NCBI RefSeq assembly: GCF_031143425.1
Contig: NW_027150012.1
Location: forward strand, 92,446 to 156,445
Direction: 5' to 3'
Length of the DNA stretch: 64,000 bases
Source: Pleurodeles waltl
Lineage: Eukaryota; Chordata; Amphibia; Caudata; Salamandridae
The notes under the pieces: generated by a model
Seen by the model: the letters and a program-made list of their open reading frames with translations, nothing else
Told to the model about the DNA's origin: nothing
Databases searched by the model: none
Part shown: positions 10,788-23,040 of the stretch, piece by piece
How positions within the stretch are numbered: position 1 is the first letter of the stretch
How the letters are laid out: every line of letters starts with the position of its first letter
Program-made: the position numbers and the translations under genes

Positions 10788-11935
10788 GTGACTTGTGTGG
10801 CTCGGACCAGGTTCTGTTACCCAGAACCCTTTGCAAACCTCAAAATTTGGCTGAAAAAACACATGTTCCTCACATTTCTGTGGCAGAAAGTTCTGGAATC
10901 TGAGAGGAGCCACAAATTTCCTTCCACCCAGCGTTCCCCCACGTCTCCCGATAAAAATGATACCTCACTTGTGTGGGTAGGCCTAGCGCCCGCGACAGGA
11001 AACGCCCCAAAGCGCAACGTGGACACAGCCAAATTTTTGAAGGAAAACAGAGGTGTTTTTTGCAAAGTGCCTACCTGTAGATTTTGGCCTGTAGCTCAGC
11101 CGCCACCTAGGCAAACCTACCAAACCTGTACATTTCTGAAAACTAGAGACCTAGGGGAATCCAAGATGGGGTGACTTGTGTGGCTCGGACCAGGTTCTGT
11201 TACCCAGAATCCTTTGCAAACCTCAAAATTTGGCTAACAAAACACATGTTCCTCACAATTCTGTGGCAGAAAGTTCTGGAATCTGAGAGGAGCCACAAAT
11301 TTCCTTCCACCCAGCGTTCCCCCACATCTCCCGATAAAAATGATACCTCACTTGTGTTGGTAGGCCTTGCGCCCGCGACAGGAAACGCCCCAAAGCGCAA
11401 CGTGGACACAGCCAAATTTTTGAAGGAAAACAGAGGTGTTTTTTGCAAAGTGCCTACCTGTAGATTTTGGCCTGTAGCTCAGCCGCCACCTAGGCAAACC
11501 TACCAAACCTGTACATTTCTGAAAACTAGAGACCTAGGGGAATCCAAGATGGGGTGACTTGTGTGGCTCGGACCAGGTTCTGTTACCCAGAATCCTTTGC
11601 AAACCTCAGAATTTGGCTAAAAAAACACATGTTCCTCACATTTCTGTGGCAGAAAGTTCTGGAATCTGAGAGGAGCCACAAATTTCCTTCCACCCAGCGT
11701 TCCCCCACGTCTCCCGATAAAAATGATACCTCACTTGTGTGGGTAGGCCTAGCGCCCGCGACAGGAAACGCCCCAAAGCACAACGTGGACACAGCCAAAT
11801 TTTTGAAGGAAAACAGAGGTGTTTTTTGCAAAGTGCCTACCTGTAGATTTTGGCCTGTAGCTCAGCCGCCACCTAGGCAAACCTACCAAACCTGTACATT
11901 TCTGAAAACTAGAGACCAGGGGAATCCAAGATGGG
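10788..11935 (+). repeat. Copy of 4662-5427 plus a hybrid unit
   Basis: Units 10788 and 11171 are the partners of 4662 and 5045. Unit 11554 begins like unit 5428 (CAGAATTTGG, CACATGTTCC, TTTCCTTCC) and finishes like unit 5811 (GCACAACG, CCTAGGCAAACC, GACCAGGGG). One unit is thereby missing relative to the earlier arrangement. This is the expected product of exchange between neighbouring units. Confidence 0.8.
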
Positions 11936-14900
11936 GTGACTTGTGTGGCTCGGACCAGGTTCTGTTACCCAGAATCCTTTGCAAACCTCAGAATTTGGCT
12001 AAAAAAACACATGTTCCTCACATTTCTGTGGCAGAAAGTTCTGGAATCTGAGAGGAGCCACAAATTTCCTTCCACCCAGCGTTCCCCCACATCTCCCGAT
12101 AAAAATGATACCACACTTGTGTGGGTAGGCCTAGCGCCCGCGACAGGAAACGCCCCAAAGCGCAACGTGGACACACCCAAATTTTTGAAGGAAAACAGAG
12201 GTGTTTTTTGCAAAGTGCCTACCTGTAGATTTTTGCCTGTAGCTCAGCCGCCACCTAGGGAAACCTACCAAACCTGTGCATTTCTGAAAACTAGAGACCT
12301 AGGGGAATCCAAGATGGGGTGACTTGTGTGGCTCGGACCAGGTTCTGTTACCCAGAATCCTTTGCAAACCTCAGAATTTGGCTAAAAAAACACATGTTCC
12401 TCACATTTCTGTGGCAGAAAGTTCTGGAATCTGAGAGGAGCCACAAATTTCCTTCCACCCAGCGTTCCCCCACGTCTCCCGATAAAAATGATACCTCACT
12501 TGTGTGGGTAGGCCTAGCGCCCGCGACAGGAAACGCCCCAAAGCACAACGTGGACACAGCCACATTTTTGAAGGAAAACAGAGGTGTTTTTTGCAAAGTG
12601 CCTACCTGTAGATTTTGGCCTGTAGCTCAGCCGCCACCTAGGGAAACCTACCAAACCTGTGCATTTCTGAAAACTAGAGACCTAGGGGAATCCAAGATGG
12701 GGTGACTTGTGTGGCTCGGACCAGGTTCTGTTACCCAGAATCCTTTGCAAACCTCAAAATTTGGCTAAAAAAACACATGTTCCTCACATTTCTGTGGCAG
12801 AAAGTTCTGGAATCTGAGAGGAGCCACAAATTTCCTTCCACCCAGCGTTCCCCCACGCCTCCCGATAAAAATGATACCTCACTTGTGTGGGTAGGCCTAG
12901 CGCCCGCGACAGGAAACGCCCCAAAACGCAACGTGGACACAGCCAAATTTTTGAAGGAAAACAGAGGTGTTTTTTGCAAAGTGCCTACCTGTAGATTTTG
13001 GCCTGTAGCTCAGCCGCCACCTAGGCAAACCTACCAAACCTGTACATTTCTGAAAACTAGAGACCTAGGGGAATCCAAGATGGGGTGACTTGTGTGGCTC
13101 GGACCAGGTTCTGTTACCCAGAATCCTTTGCAAACCTCAGAATTTGGCTAAAAAAACACATGTTCCTCACATTTCTGTGGCAGAAAGTTCTGGAATCTGA
13201 GAGGAGCCACACATTTCCTTCCACCCAGCGTTCCCCCACGTCTCCCGGTAAAAATGATACCTCACTTGTGTGGGTAGGCCTAGCGCCCGCGACAGGAAAC
13301 GCCCCAAAGCGCAACGTGGACACAGCCACATTTTTGAAGGAAAACAGAGGTGTTTTTTGCAATGTGCCTACGTGTAGATTTTGGCCTGTAGCTCAGCCGC
13401 CACCTAGGGAAACCTACCAAACCTGTGCATTTCTGAAAACTAGAGACCTAGGGGAATCCAAGATGGGGTAACTTGTGTGGCTCGGACCAGGTTCTGTTAC
13501 CCAGAATCCTTTGCAAACCTCAAAATTTGGCTAAAAAAACACATGTTCCTCACATTTCTGTGGCAGAAAGTTCTGGAATCTGAGAGGAGCCACAAATTTC
13601 CTTCCACCCAGCGTTCCCCCACGTCTCCCGGTAAAAATTATACCTCACTTGTGTGGGTAGGCCTAGCGCCCGCGACAGGAAACGCCCCAAAGCGCAACGT
13701 GGACACAGCCAAATTTTTGAAGGAAAACAGAGGTGTTTTTTGCAAAGTGCCTACCTGTAGATTTTGGCCTGTAGCTCAGCTGCCACCTAGGGAAACCTAC
13801 CAAACCTGTGCATTTCTGAAAACTACAGACCTAGGGGAATCCAAGATGGGGTGACTTGTGTGGCTCGGACCAGGTTCTGTTACCCAGAATCCTTTGCAAA
13901 CCTCAAAATTTGGCTAAAAAAACACATGTTCCTCACATTTCTGTGGCAGAAGGTTCGGGAATCTGAGAGGAGCCACAAATTTCCTTCCACCCAGCGTTCC
14001 CCCACGTCTCCCGGTAAAAATGATACCTCACTTGTGTGGGTAGGCCTAGCGCCCGCGACAGGAAACGCCCCAAAGCGCAACGTGGACACAGCCACATTTT
14101 TGAAGGAAAACAGAGGTGTTTTTGGCAATGTGCCTACCTGTAGATTTTGGCCTGTAGCTCAGCCGCCACCTAGGGAAACCTACCAAACCTGTGCATTTCT
14201 GAAAACTAGAGACCTAGGGGAATCCAAGATGGGGTAACTTGTGTGGCTCGGACCAGGTTCTGTTACCCAGAATCCTTTGCAAACCTCAAAATTTGGCTAA
14301 AAAAACACATGTTCCTCACATTTCTGTGGCAGAAAGTTCTGGAATCTGAGAGGAGCCACAAATTTCCTTCCACCCAGCGTTCCCCCACGTCTCCCGGTAA
14401 AAATTATACCTCACTTGTGTGGGTAGGCCTAGCGCCCGCGACAGGAAATGCCCCAAAGCGCAACGTGGACACAGCCAAATTTTTGAAGGAAAACAGAGGT
14501 GTTTTTTGCAAAGTGCCTACCTGTAGATTTTGGCCTGTAGCTCAGCCGCCACCTAGGGAAACCTACCAAACCTGTGCATTTCTGAAAACTACAGACCTAG
14601 GGGAATCCAAGATGGGGTGACTTGTGTGGCTCGGACCAGGTTCTGTTACCCAGAATCCTTTGCAAACCTCAAAATTTGGCTAAAAAAACACATGTTCCTC
14701 ACATTTCTGTGGCAGAAAGTTCTGGAATCTGAGAGGAGCCACAAATTTCCTTCCACCCAGCGTTCCCCCACGTCTCCCGATAAAAATGATACCTCACTTG
14801 TGTGGGTAGGCCTAGCGCCCGCGACAGGAAACGCCCCAAAGCACAACGTGGACACAGCCAAATTTTTGAAGGAAAACAGAGGTGTTTTTTGCAAAGTGCC

Positions 14901-15382
14901 TACCTGTAGATTTTGGCCTGTAGCTCACCTGCCACCTAGGCAAACCTACCAAACCTGTACATTTCTGAAAACTAGAGACCTAGGGGAATCCAAGATGGGG
15001 TGACTTGTGTGGATCGGACCAGGTTCTGTTACCCAGAATCCTTTGCAAACCTCAGAATTTGGCTAAAAAAACACATGTTCCTCACATTTCTGTGGCAGAA
15101 AGTTCTGGAATCTGAGAGGAGCCACAAATTTCCTTCCACCCAGCGTTCCCCCACGTCTCCCGATAAAAATGATACCTCACTTGTGTGGGTAGGCCTAGCG
15201 CCCGCGACAGGAAACGCCCCAAAGCGCAACGTGGACACAGCCACATTTTTTAAGGAAAACAGAGGTGTTTTTTGCAAAGTGCCTACCTGTAGATTTTGGC
15301 CTGTAGCTCAGCCGCCACCAAGGGAAACCTACCAAACCTATGCATTTCTGAAAACTAGAGACCTAGGGGAATCCAAGATGGG
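11936..15382 (+). repeat. Nine-unit higher-order block, copy 2 (partner 6193-9639)
   Basis: Partner of 6193-9639 at a 15-unit offset. From unit 12702 onward the same units also start the 12-unit cassette, so this stretch links the older 15-unit arrangement to the cassette amplified to the right. Unit 15000 carries CATTTTTTAAGG, CCACCAAGGG and ACCTATGCATTT; its partner 9258 instead has CATTTATTAAGG and CCACCTAGGG and ends TGAAACTAG. Confidence 0.9.
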
Positions 15383-17297
15383 GTGACTTGTGTGGCTCGG
15401 ACCAGGTTCTGTTACCCAGAATCCTTTGCAAACCTCAAAATTTGGCTAAAAAAACACATGTTCCTCACATTTCTGTGGCAGAAAGTTCTGGAATCTGAGA
15501 GGAGCCACAAATTTCCTTCCACCCAGCGTTCCCCCACGCCTCCCGATAAAAATGATACCTCACTTGTGTGGGTAGGCCTAGCGCCCGCGACAGGAAACGC
15601 CCCAAAGCGCAACGTGGACACAGCCAAATTTTTGAAGGAAAACAGAGGTGTTTTTTGCAAAGTGCCTACCTGTAGATTTTGGCCTGTAGCTCAGCCGCCA
15701 CCTAGGGAAACCTACCAAACCTGTGCATTTCTGAAAACTAGAGACCTAGGGGAATCCAAGATGGGGTGACTTGTGTGGCTCGGACCAGGTTCTGTTACCC
15801 AGAATCCTTTGCAAACCTCAGAATTTGGCTAAAAAAACACATGTTCCTCACATTTCTGTGGCAGAAAGTTCTGGAATCTGAGAGGAGCCACAAATTTCCT
15901 TCCACCCAGCGTTCCCCCACGTCTCCCGATAAAAATGATACCTCACTTATGTGGGTAGGCCTAGTGCCCGCGACAGGAAACGCCCCAAAGCGCAACGTGG
16001 ACACAGCCAAATTTTTGAAGGAAAACAGAGGTGTTTTTTGCAAAGTGCCTACCTGTAGATTTTGGCCTGTAGCTCAGCCGCCACCTAGGGAAACCTACCA
16101 AACCTGTGCATTTCTGAAAACTAGAGACCTAGGGGAATCCAAGATGGGGTGACTTGTGTGGCTCGGACCAGGTTCTGTTCCCCAGAATCCTTTGCAAACC
16201 TCAACATTTGGCTAAAAAAACACATGTTCCTCACATTTCTGTGGCAGAAAGTTCTGGAATCTGAGAGGAGCCACAAATTTTCTTCCACCCAGCGTTCCCC
16301 CACGTCTCCCGATAAAAATGATACCTCACTTGTGTGGGTAGGCCTAGCGCCCGCGACAGGAAACGCCCCAAAGCGCAACGTGGACACAGCCAAATTTTTG
16401 AAGGAAAACAGTGGTGTTTTTTGCAAAGTGCCTACCTGTAGATTTTGGCCTGTAGCTCAGCCGCCACCTAGGCAAACCTACCAAACCTGTGCATTTCTGA
16501 AAACTAGAGACCTAGGGGAATCCAAGATGGGGTGACTTGTGTGGCCCGGACCAGGTTCTGTTACCCAGAATCCTTTGCAAACCTCAGAATTTGGCTACAA
16601 AAACAAATGTTCCTAACATTTCTGTGGCAGAAAGTTCTGGAATCTGAGAGGAGCCACAAATTTCCTTCCACCCAGCGTTTCCCCACTTCTTCCGATAAAA
16701 ATGACACCTCACTTGTGTGGGTAGGCGTAGCGCCCGCGACAGGAAACGCCCCAAAGCGCAACGTGGACACAGCCAAATTTTTGAAAGAAAACAGAGGTGT
16801 TTTTTGCAAAGTGCCTACCTGTAGATTTTGGCCTGTAGCTCAGCCGCCACCTAGGGAAACCTACCAAACCTGTGCATTTCTGAAAACTAGAGACCTAGGG
16901 GAATCCAAGATGGGGTGACTTGTGTGGCTCGGACCAGGTTCTGTTACCCAGAATCCTTTGCAAACCTCAAAATTTGGCTAAAAAAACACATGTTCCTCAC
17001 ATTTCTGTGGCAGAAAGTTCTGGAATCTGAGAGGAGCCACAAATTTCCTGCCACCCAGCGTTCCCCCACATCTCCCGATAAAAATGATACCTCACTTGTG
17101 TGGGTAGGCCTAGCGCCCGCGACAGGAAACGCCCCAAAGCGCAACGTGGACACAGCCACATTTTTGAAGGAAAACAGAGGTGTTTTTTGCAAAGTGCCTA
17201 CCTGTAGATTTTGGCCTGTAGCTCAGCCGCCACCTAGGGAAACCTACCAAACCTGTGCATTTCTGAAAACTAGAGACCTAGGGGAATCCAAGATGGG
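12702..17297 (+). repeat. 12-unit cassette (~4.6 kb), copy A
   Basis: Units m1-m12 start at 12702, 13085, 13468, 13851, 14234, 14617, 15000, 15383, 15766, 16149, 16532 and 16915. Diagnostic states are m1 CACGCCTCC with CCTAGGCAAACC; m2 CCACACATTT and CTACGTGTAG; m3 GGTAAAAATTA; m4 GTTCGGGAATC and TTTTTGGCAATG; m5 GGTAAAAATTA and AGGAAATGCC; m6 GCACAACG and CTCACCTGCC; m7 GTGGATCGG, CATTTTTTAAGG and CCACCAAGGG; m8 CACGCCTCC with CCTAGGGAAACC; m9 CACTTATGTGGG and CTAGTGCCC; m10 GTTCCCCAG, CAACATTTGG and ACAGTGGTG; m11 GGCCCGG and CTACAAAAACAAATG; m12 CCTGCCACCC and CACATCTCC. The order repeats at 23041-27636 and, with losses, at 58255-62073. Confidence 0.93.
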
Positions 17298-18828
17298 GTG
17301 ACTTGTGTGGCTCGGACCAAGTTCTGTTACCCAGAATCCTTTGCAAACCTCAAAATTTGGCTAAAAAAACACATGTTCCTCACAGTTCTGTGGCAGAAAG
17401 TTCTGGAATCTGAGAGGAGCCACAAATTTTATTCCACCCAGCGTTCCCCCACGTCTCCTGATAAAAATGATACCTCACTTGTGTGGGTAGGCCTAGCGCC
17501 CGCGACAGGAAACGCCCCAAAGCACAACGTGGACACAGCCAAATTTTTGAAGGAAAACAGAGGTGTTTTTTGCAAAGTGCCTACCTGTAGATTTTGGCCT
17601 GTAGCTCAGCCGCCACCTAGGGAAACCTACCAAACCTGTGCATTTCTGAAACTAGAGACCTAGGGGAATCCAAGATGGGGTGACTTGTGTGGCTCGGACC
17701 AGGTTCTGTTACCCAGAATCCTTTGCAAACCTCAACATTTGGCTGAAAAAACACATGTTCCTCACATTTCTGTGGCAGAAAGTTCTGGAATCTGAGAGGA
17801 GCCACACATTTCCTTCCACCCAGCGTTCCCCCACGTCTCCTGGTAAAAATGATACCTCACTTGTGTGGGTAGGCCTAGCGCCCGCGACAGGAAACGCCCC
17901 AAAGCGCAACGTGGACACAGCCACATTTTTGAAGGAAAACAGAGGTGTTTTTTGCAATGTGCCTACCTGTAGATTTTGGCCTGTAGCTCAGCCGCCACCT
18001 AGGGAAACCTACCAAACCTGTGCATTTCTGAAAACTAGAGACCTAGGGGAATCCAAGATGGGGTAACTTGTGTGGCTCGGACCAGGTTCTGTTACCCAGA
18101 ATCCTTTGCAAACCTCAGAATTTGGCTAAAAAAACACATGTTCCTCACATTTCTGTGGCAGAAAGTTCTGGAATCTGAGAGGAGCCACAAATTTCCTTCC
18201 ACCCAGCGTTCCCCCACGTCTCCCGGTAAAAATTATATCTCACTTGTGTGGGTAGGCCTAGCGCCCGCGACAGGAAACGCCCCAAAGCGCAACGTGGACA
18301 CAGCCAAATTTTTGAAGGAAAACAGAGGTGTTTTTTGCAAAGTGCCTACCTGTAGATTTTGGCCTGTAGCTCAGCTGCCACCTAGGGAAACCTACCAAAC
18401 CTGTGCATTTCTGAAAACTACAGACCTAGGGGAATCCAAGATGGGGTGACTTGTGTGGCTCGGACCAGGTTCTGTTACCCAGAATCCTTTGCAAACCTCA
18501 AAATTTGGCTAAAAAAACACATGTTCCTCACATTTCTGTGGCAGAAAGTTCGGGAATCTGAGAGGAGCCACAAATTTCCTTCCACCCAGCGTTCCCCCAC
18601 GTCTCCCGGTAAAAATGATACCTCACTTGTGTGGGTAGGCCTAGCGCCTGCGACAGGAAACGCCCCAAAGCGCAACGTGGACACAGCCACATTTTTGAAG
18701 GAAAACAGAGGTGTTTTTTGCAAAGTGCCTACCTGTAGATTTTGGCCTGTAGCTCAGCCGCCACCTAGGGAAACCTACCAAACCTGTGCATTTCTGAAAA
18801 CTAGAGACCTAGGGGAATCCAAGATGGG
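17298..18828 (+). repeat. Four-unit module (F-H-Y-R), tandem copy 1
   Basis: Units 17298, 17680, 18063 and 18446. Markers: F has GGACCAAGTTCTG, TTTTATTCCACCC, GCACAACG and ends TGAAACTAG; H has GGCTGAAAAAAC, CCACACATTT and CTCCTGGTAAAAA; Y has AATTATATCTC; R has GTTCGGGAATC. The next four units repeat the series at 1531 bp. Private changes are CACAGTTCTG in unit 17298 and CAACATTTGG in unit 17680. Confidence 0.9.
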
Positions 18829-20360
18829 GTGACTTGTGTGGCTCGGACCAAGTTCTGTTACCCAGAATCCTTTGCAAACCTCAAAATTTGGCTAAAAAAA
18901 CACATGTTCCTCACATTTCTGTGGCAGAAAGTTCTGGAATCTGAGAGGAGCCACAAATTTTATTCCACCCAGCGTTCCCCCACGTCTCCTGATAAAAATG
19001 ATACCTCACTTGTGTGGGTAGGCCTAGCGCCCGCGACAGGAAACGCCCCAAAGCACAACGTGGACACAGCCAAATTTTTGAAGGAAAACAGAGGTGTTTT
19101 TTGCAAAGTGCCTACCTGTAGATTTTGGCCTGTAGCTCAGCCGCCACCTAGGGAAACCTACCAAACCTGTGCATTTCTGAAACTAGAGACCTAGGGGAAT
19201 CCAAGATGGGGTGACTTGTGTGGCTCGGACCAGGTTCTGTTACCCAGAATCCTTTGCAAACCTCAAAATTTGGCTGAAAAAACACATGTTCCTCACATTT
19301 CTGTGGCAGAAAGTTCTGGAATCTGAGAGGAGCCACACATTTCCTTCCACCCAGCGTTCCCCCACGTCTCCTGGTAAAAATGATACCTCACTTGTGTGGG
19401 TAGGCCTAGCGCCCGCGACAGGAAACGCCCCAAAGCGCAACGTGGACACAGCCACATTTTTGAAGGAAAACAGAGGTGTTTTTTGCAATGTGCCTACCTG
19501 TAGATTTTGGCCTGTAGCTCAGCCGCCACCTAGGGAAACCTACCAAACCTGTGCATTTCTGAAAACTAGAGACCTAGGGGAATCCAAGATGGGGTAACTT
19601 GTGTGGCTCGGACCAGGTTCTGTTACCCAGAATCCTTTGCAAACCTCAGAATTTGGCTAAAAAAACACATGTTCCTCACATTTCTGTGGCAGAAAGTTCT
19701 GGAATCTGAGAGGAGCCACAAATTTCCTTCCACCCAGCGTTCCCCCCACGTCTCCCGGTAAAAATTATATCTCACTTGTGTGGGTAGGCCTAGCGCCCGC
19801 GACAGGAAACGCCCCAAAGCGCAACGTGGACACAGCCAAATTTTTGAAGGAAAACAGAGGTGTTTTTTGCAAAGTGCCTACCTGTAGATTTTGGCCTGTA
19901 GCTCAGCTGCCACCTAGGGAAACCTACCAAACCTGTGCATTTCTGAAAACTACAGACCTAGGGGAATCCAAGATGGGGTGACTTGTGTGGCTCGGACCAG
20001 GTTCTGTTACCCAGAATCCTTTGCAAACCTCAAAATTTGGCTAAAAAAACACATGTTCCTCACATTTCTGTGGCAGAAAGTTCGGGAATCTGAGAGGAGC
20101 CACAAATTTCCTTCCACCCAGCGGTCCCCCACGTCTCCCGGTAAAAATGATACCTCACTTGGGTGGGTAGGCCTAGCGCCCGCGACAGGAAACGCCCCAA
20201 AGCGCAACGTGGACACAGCCACATTTTTGAAGGAAAACAGAGGTGTTTTTGGCAATGTGCCTACCTGTAGATTTTGGCCTGTAGCTCAGCCGCCACCTAG
20301 GGAAACCTACCAAACCTGTGCATTTCTGAAAACTAGAGACCTAGGGGAATCCAAGATGGG
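18829..20360 (+). repeat. Four-unit module (F-H-Y-R), tandem copy 2
   Basis: Units 18829, 19211, 19594 and 19978, a direct duplication of 17298-18828. The last unit has CAGCGGTCCCCC and CACTTGGGTGGG and TTTTTGGCAATG, absent from unit 18446, so it either diverged or was replaced by a relative. An extra C at about 19741-19747 makes unit 19594 one base longer. Confidence 0.88.
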
Positions 20361-21509
20361 GTAACTTGTGTGGCTCGGACCAGGTTCTGTTACCCAGAAT
20401 CCTTTGCAAACCTCAAAATTTGGCTAAAAAAACACATGTTCCTCACATTTCTGTGGCAGAAAGTTCTGGAATCTGAGAGGAGCCACAAATTTCCTTCCAC
20501 CCAGCGTTCCCCCACGTCTCCCTGTAAAAATTATACCTCACTTGTGTGGGTAGGCCTAGTGCCCGCGACAGGAAATGCCCCAAAGCGCAACGTGGACACA
20601 GCCAAATTTTTGAAGGAAAACAGAGGTGTTTTTTGCAAAGTGCCTACCTGTAGATTTTGGCCTGTAGCTCAGCCGCCACCTAGGGAAACCTACCAAACCT
20701 GTGAATTTCTGAAAACTACAGACCTAGGGGAATCCAAGATGGGGTGACTTGTGTGGCTCGGACCAGGTTCTGTTACCCAGAATCCTTTGCAAACCTCAAA
20801 ATTTGGCTAAAAAAACACATGTTCCTCACATTTCTGTGGCAGAAAGTTCTGGAATCTGAGAGGAGCCACAAATTTCCTTCCACCCAGCGGTCCCCCACGT
20901 CTCCCGGTAAAAATGATACCTCACTTGGGTGGGTAGGCCTAGCGCCCGCGACAGGAAACGCCCCAAAGCGCAACGTGGACACAGCCACATTTTTTAAGGA
21001 AAACAGAGGTGTTTTTGGCAATGTGCCTACCTGTAGATTTTGGCCTGTAGCTCAGCCGCCACCTAGGGAAACCTACCAAACCTGTGCATTTCTGAAAACT
21101 AGAGACCTAGGGGAATCCAAGATGGGGTAACTTGTGTGGCTCGGACCAGGTTCTGTTACCCAGAATCCTTTGCAAACCTCAAAATTTGGCTAAAAAAACA
21201 CATGTTCCTCACATTTCTGTGGCAGAAAGTTCTGGAATCTGAGAGGAGCCACAAATTTCCTTCCACCCAGCGTTCCCCCACGTCTCCCTGTAAAAATTAT
21301 ACCTCACTTGTGTGGGTAGGCCTAGTGCCCGCGACAGGAAATGCCCCAAAGCGCAACGTGGACACAGCCAAATTTTTGAAGGAAAACAGAGGTGTTTTTT
21401 GCAAAGTGCCTACCTGTAGATTTTGGCCTGTAGCTCAGCCGCCACCTAGGGAAACCTACCAAACCTGTGAATTTCTGAAAACTACAGACCTAGGGGAATC
21501 CAAGATGGG
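19978..21509 (+). repeat. Two-unit tandem duplication (766 bp period)
   Basis: Units 19978 and 20361 are repeated as 20744 and 21127. The first member shares CAGCGGTCCCCC and CACTTGGGTGGG, the second shares CTCCCTGTAAAAATT, CTAGTGCCC, AGGAAATGCC and TGTGAATTTC. These states are rare in the window, so the event is recent. Unit 20744 then gained CATTTTTTAAGG and the GTTCTGGAATC state. A relative of the second member is at 34906. Confidence 0.92.
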
Positions 21510-23040
21510 GTGACTTGTGTGGCTCGGACCAGGTTCTGTTACCCAGAATCCTTTGCAAACCTCAAAATTTGGCTAAAAAAACACATGTTCCTCACATTTC
21601 TGTGGCAGAAAGTTCTGGAATCTGAGAGGAGCCACAAATTTCCTTCCACCCAGCGTTCCCCCACGTCTCCCGATAAAAATGATACCTCACTTGTGTGGGT
21701 AGGCCTAGCGCCCGCGACAGGAAACGCCCCAAAGCACAACGTGGACACAGCCAAATTTTTGAAGGAAAACAGAGGTGTTTTTTGCAAAGTGCCTACCTGT
21801 AGATTTTGGCCTGTAGCTCACCTGCCACCTAGGCAAACCTACCAAACCTGTACATTTCTGAAAACTAGAGACCTAGGGGAATCCAAGATGGGGTGACTTG
21901 TGTGGATCGGACCAGGTTCTGTTACCCAGAATCCTTTGCAAACCTCAGAATTTGGCTAAAAAAACACATGTTCCTCACATTTCTGTGGCAGAAAGTTCTG
22001 GAATCTGAGAGGAGCCACAAATTTCCTTCCACCCAGCGTTCCCCCACGTCTCCCGATAAAAATGATACCTCACTTGTGTGGGTAGGCCTAGCGCCCGCGA
22101 CAGGAAACGCCCCAAAGCGCAACGTGGACACAGCCACATTTTTTAAGGAAAACAGAGGTGTTTTTTGCAAAGTGCCTACCTGTAGATTTTGGCCTGTAGC
22201 TCAGCCGCCACCTAGGGAAACCTACCAAACCTATGCATTTCTGAAAACTAGAGACCTAGGGGAATCCAAGATGGGGTGACTTGTGTGGCTCGGACCAGGT
22301 TCTGTTCCCCAGAATCCTTTGCAAACCTCAACATTTGGCTAAAAAAACACATGTTCCTCACATTTCTGTGGCAGAAAGTTCTGGAATCTGAGAGGAGCCA
22401 CAAATTTTCTTCCACCCAGCGTTCCCCCACGTCTCCCGATAAAAATGATACCTCACTTGTGTGGGTAGGCCTAGCGCCCGCGACAGGAAACGCCCCAAAG
22501 CGCAACGTGGACACAGCCAAATTTTTGAAGGAAAACAGTGGTGTTTTTTGCAAAGTGCCTACCTGTAGATTTTGGCCTGTAGCTCAGCCGCCACCTAGGC
22601 AAACCTACCAAACCTGTGCATTTCTGAAAACTAGAGACTTAGGGGAATCCAAGATGGGGTGACTTGTGTGGCCCGGACCAGGTTCTGTTACCCAGAATCC
22701 TTTGCAAACCTCAGAATTTGGCTACAAAAACAAATGTTCCTAACATTTCTGTGGCAGAAAGTTCTGGAATCTGAGAGGAGCCACAAATTTCCTTCCACCC
22801 AGCGTTTCCCCACTTCTCCCGATAAAAATGACACCTCACTTGTGTGGGTAGGCGTAGCGCCCGCGACAGGAAACGCCCCAAAGCGCAACGTGGACACAGC
22901 CAAATTTTTGAAAGAAAACAGAGGTGTTTTTTGCAAAGTGCCTACCTGTAGATTTTGGCCTGTAGCTCAGCCGCCACCTAGGGAAACCTACCAAACCTGT
23001 GCATTTCTGAAACTAGAGACCTAGGGGAATCCAAGATGGG
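21510..23040 (+). repeat. Four-unit segment m6-m7-m10-m11 (m8 and m9 missing)
   Basis: Units 21510 (CTCACCTGCC), 21893 (GTGGATCGG, CATTTTTTAAGG, ACCTATGC), 22276 (GTTCCCCAG, ACAGTGGTG) and 22659 (GGCCCGG, CTACAAAAACAAATG) follow cassette order but skip m8 and m9. Unit 22276 carries GACTTAGGGG and unit 22659 has CACTTCTCCCG rather than CACTTCTTCCG and ends TGAAACTAG. The same short form is at 35289-36820 and 57107-58254, so the skipped version was itself copied. Confidence 0.88.
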
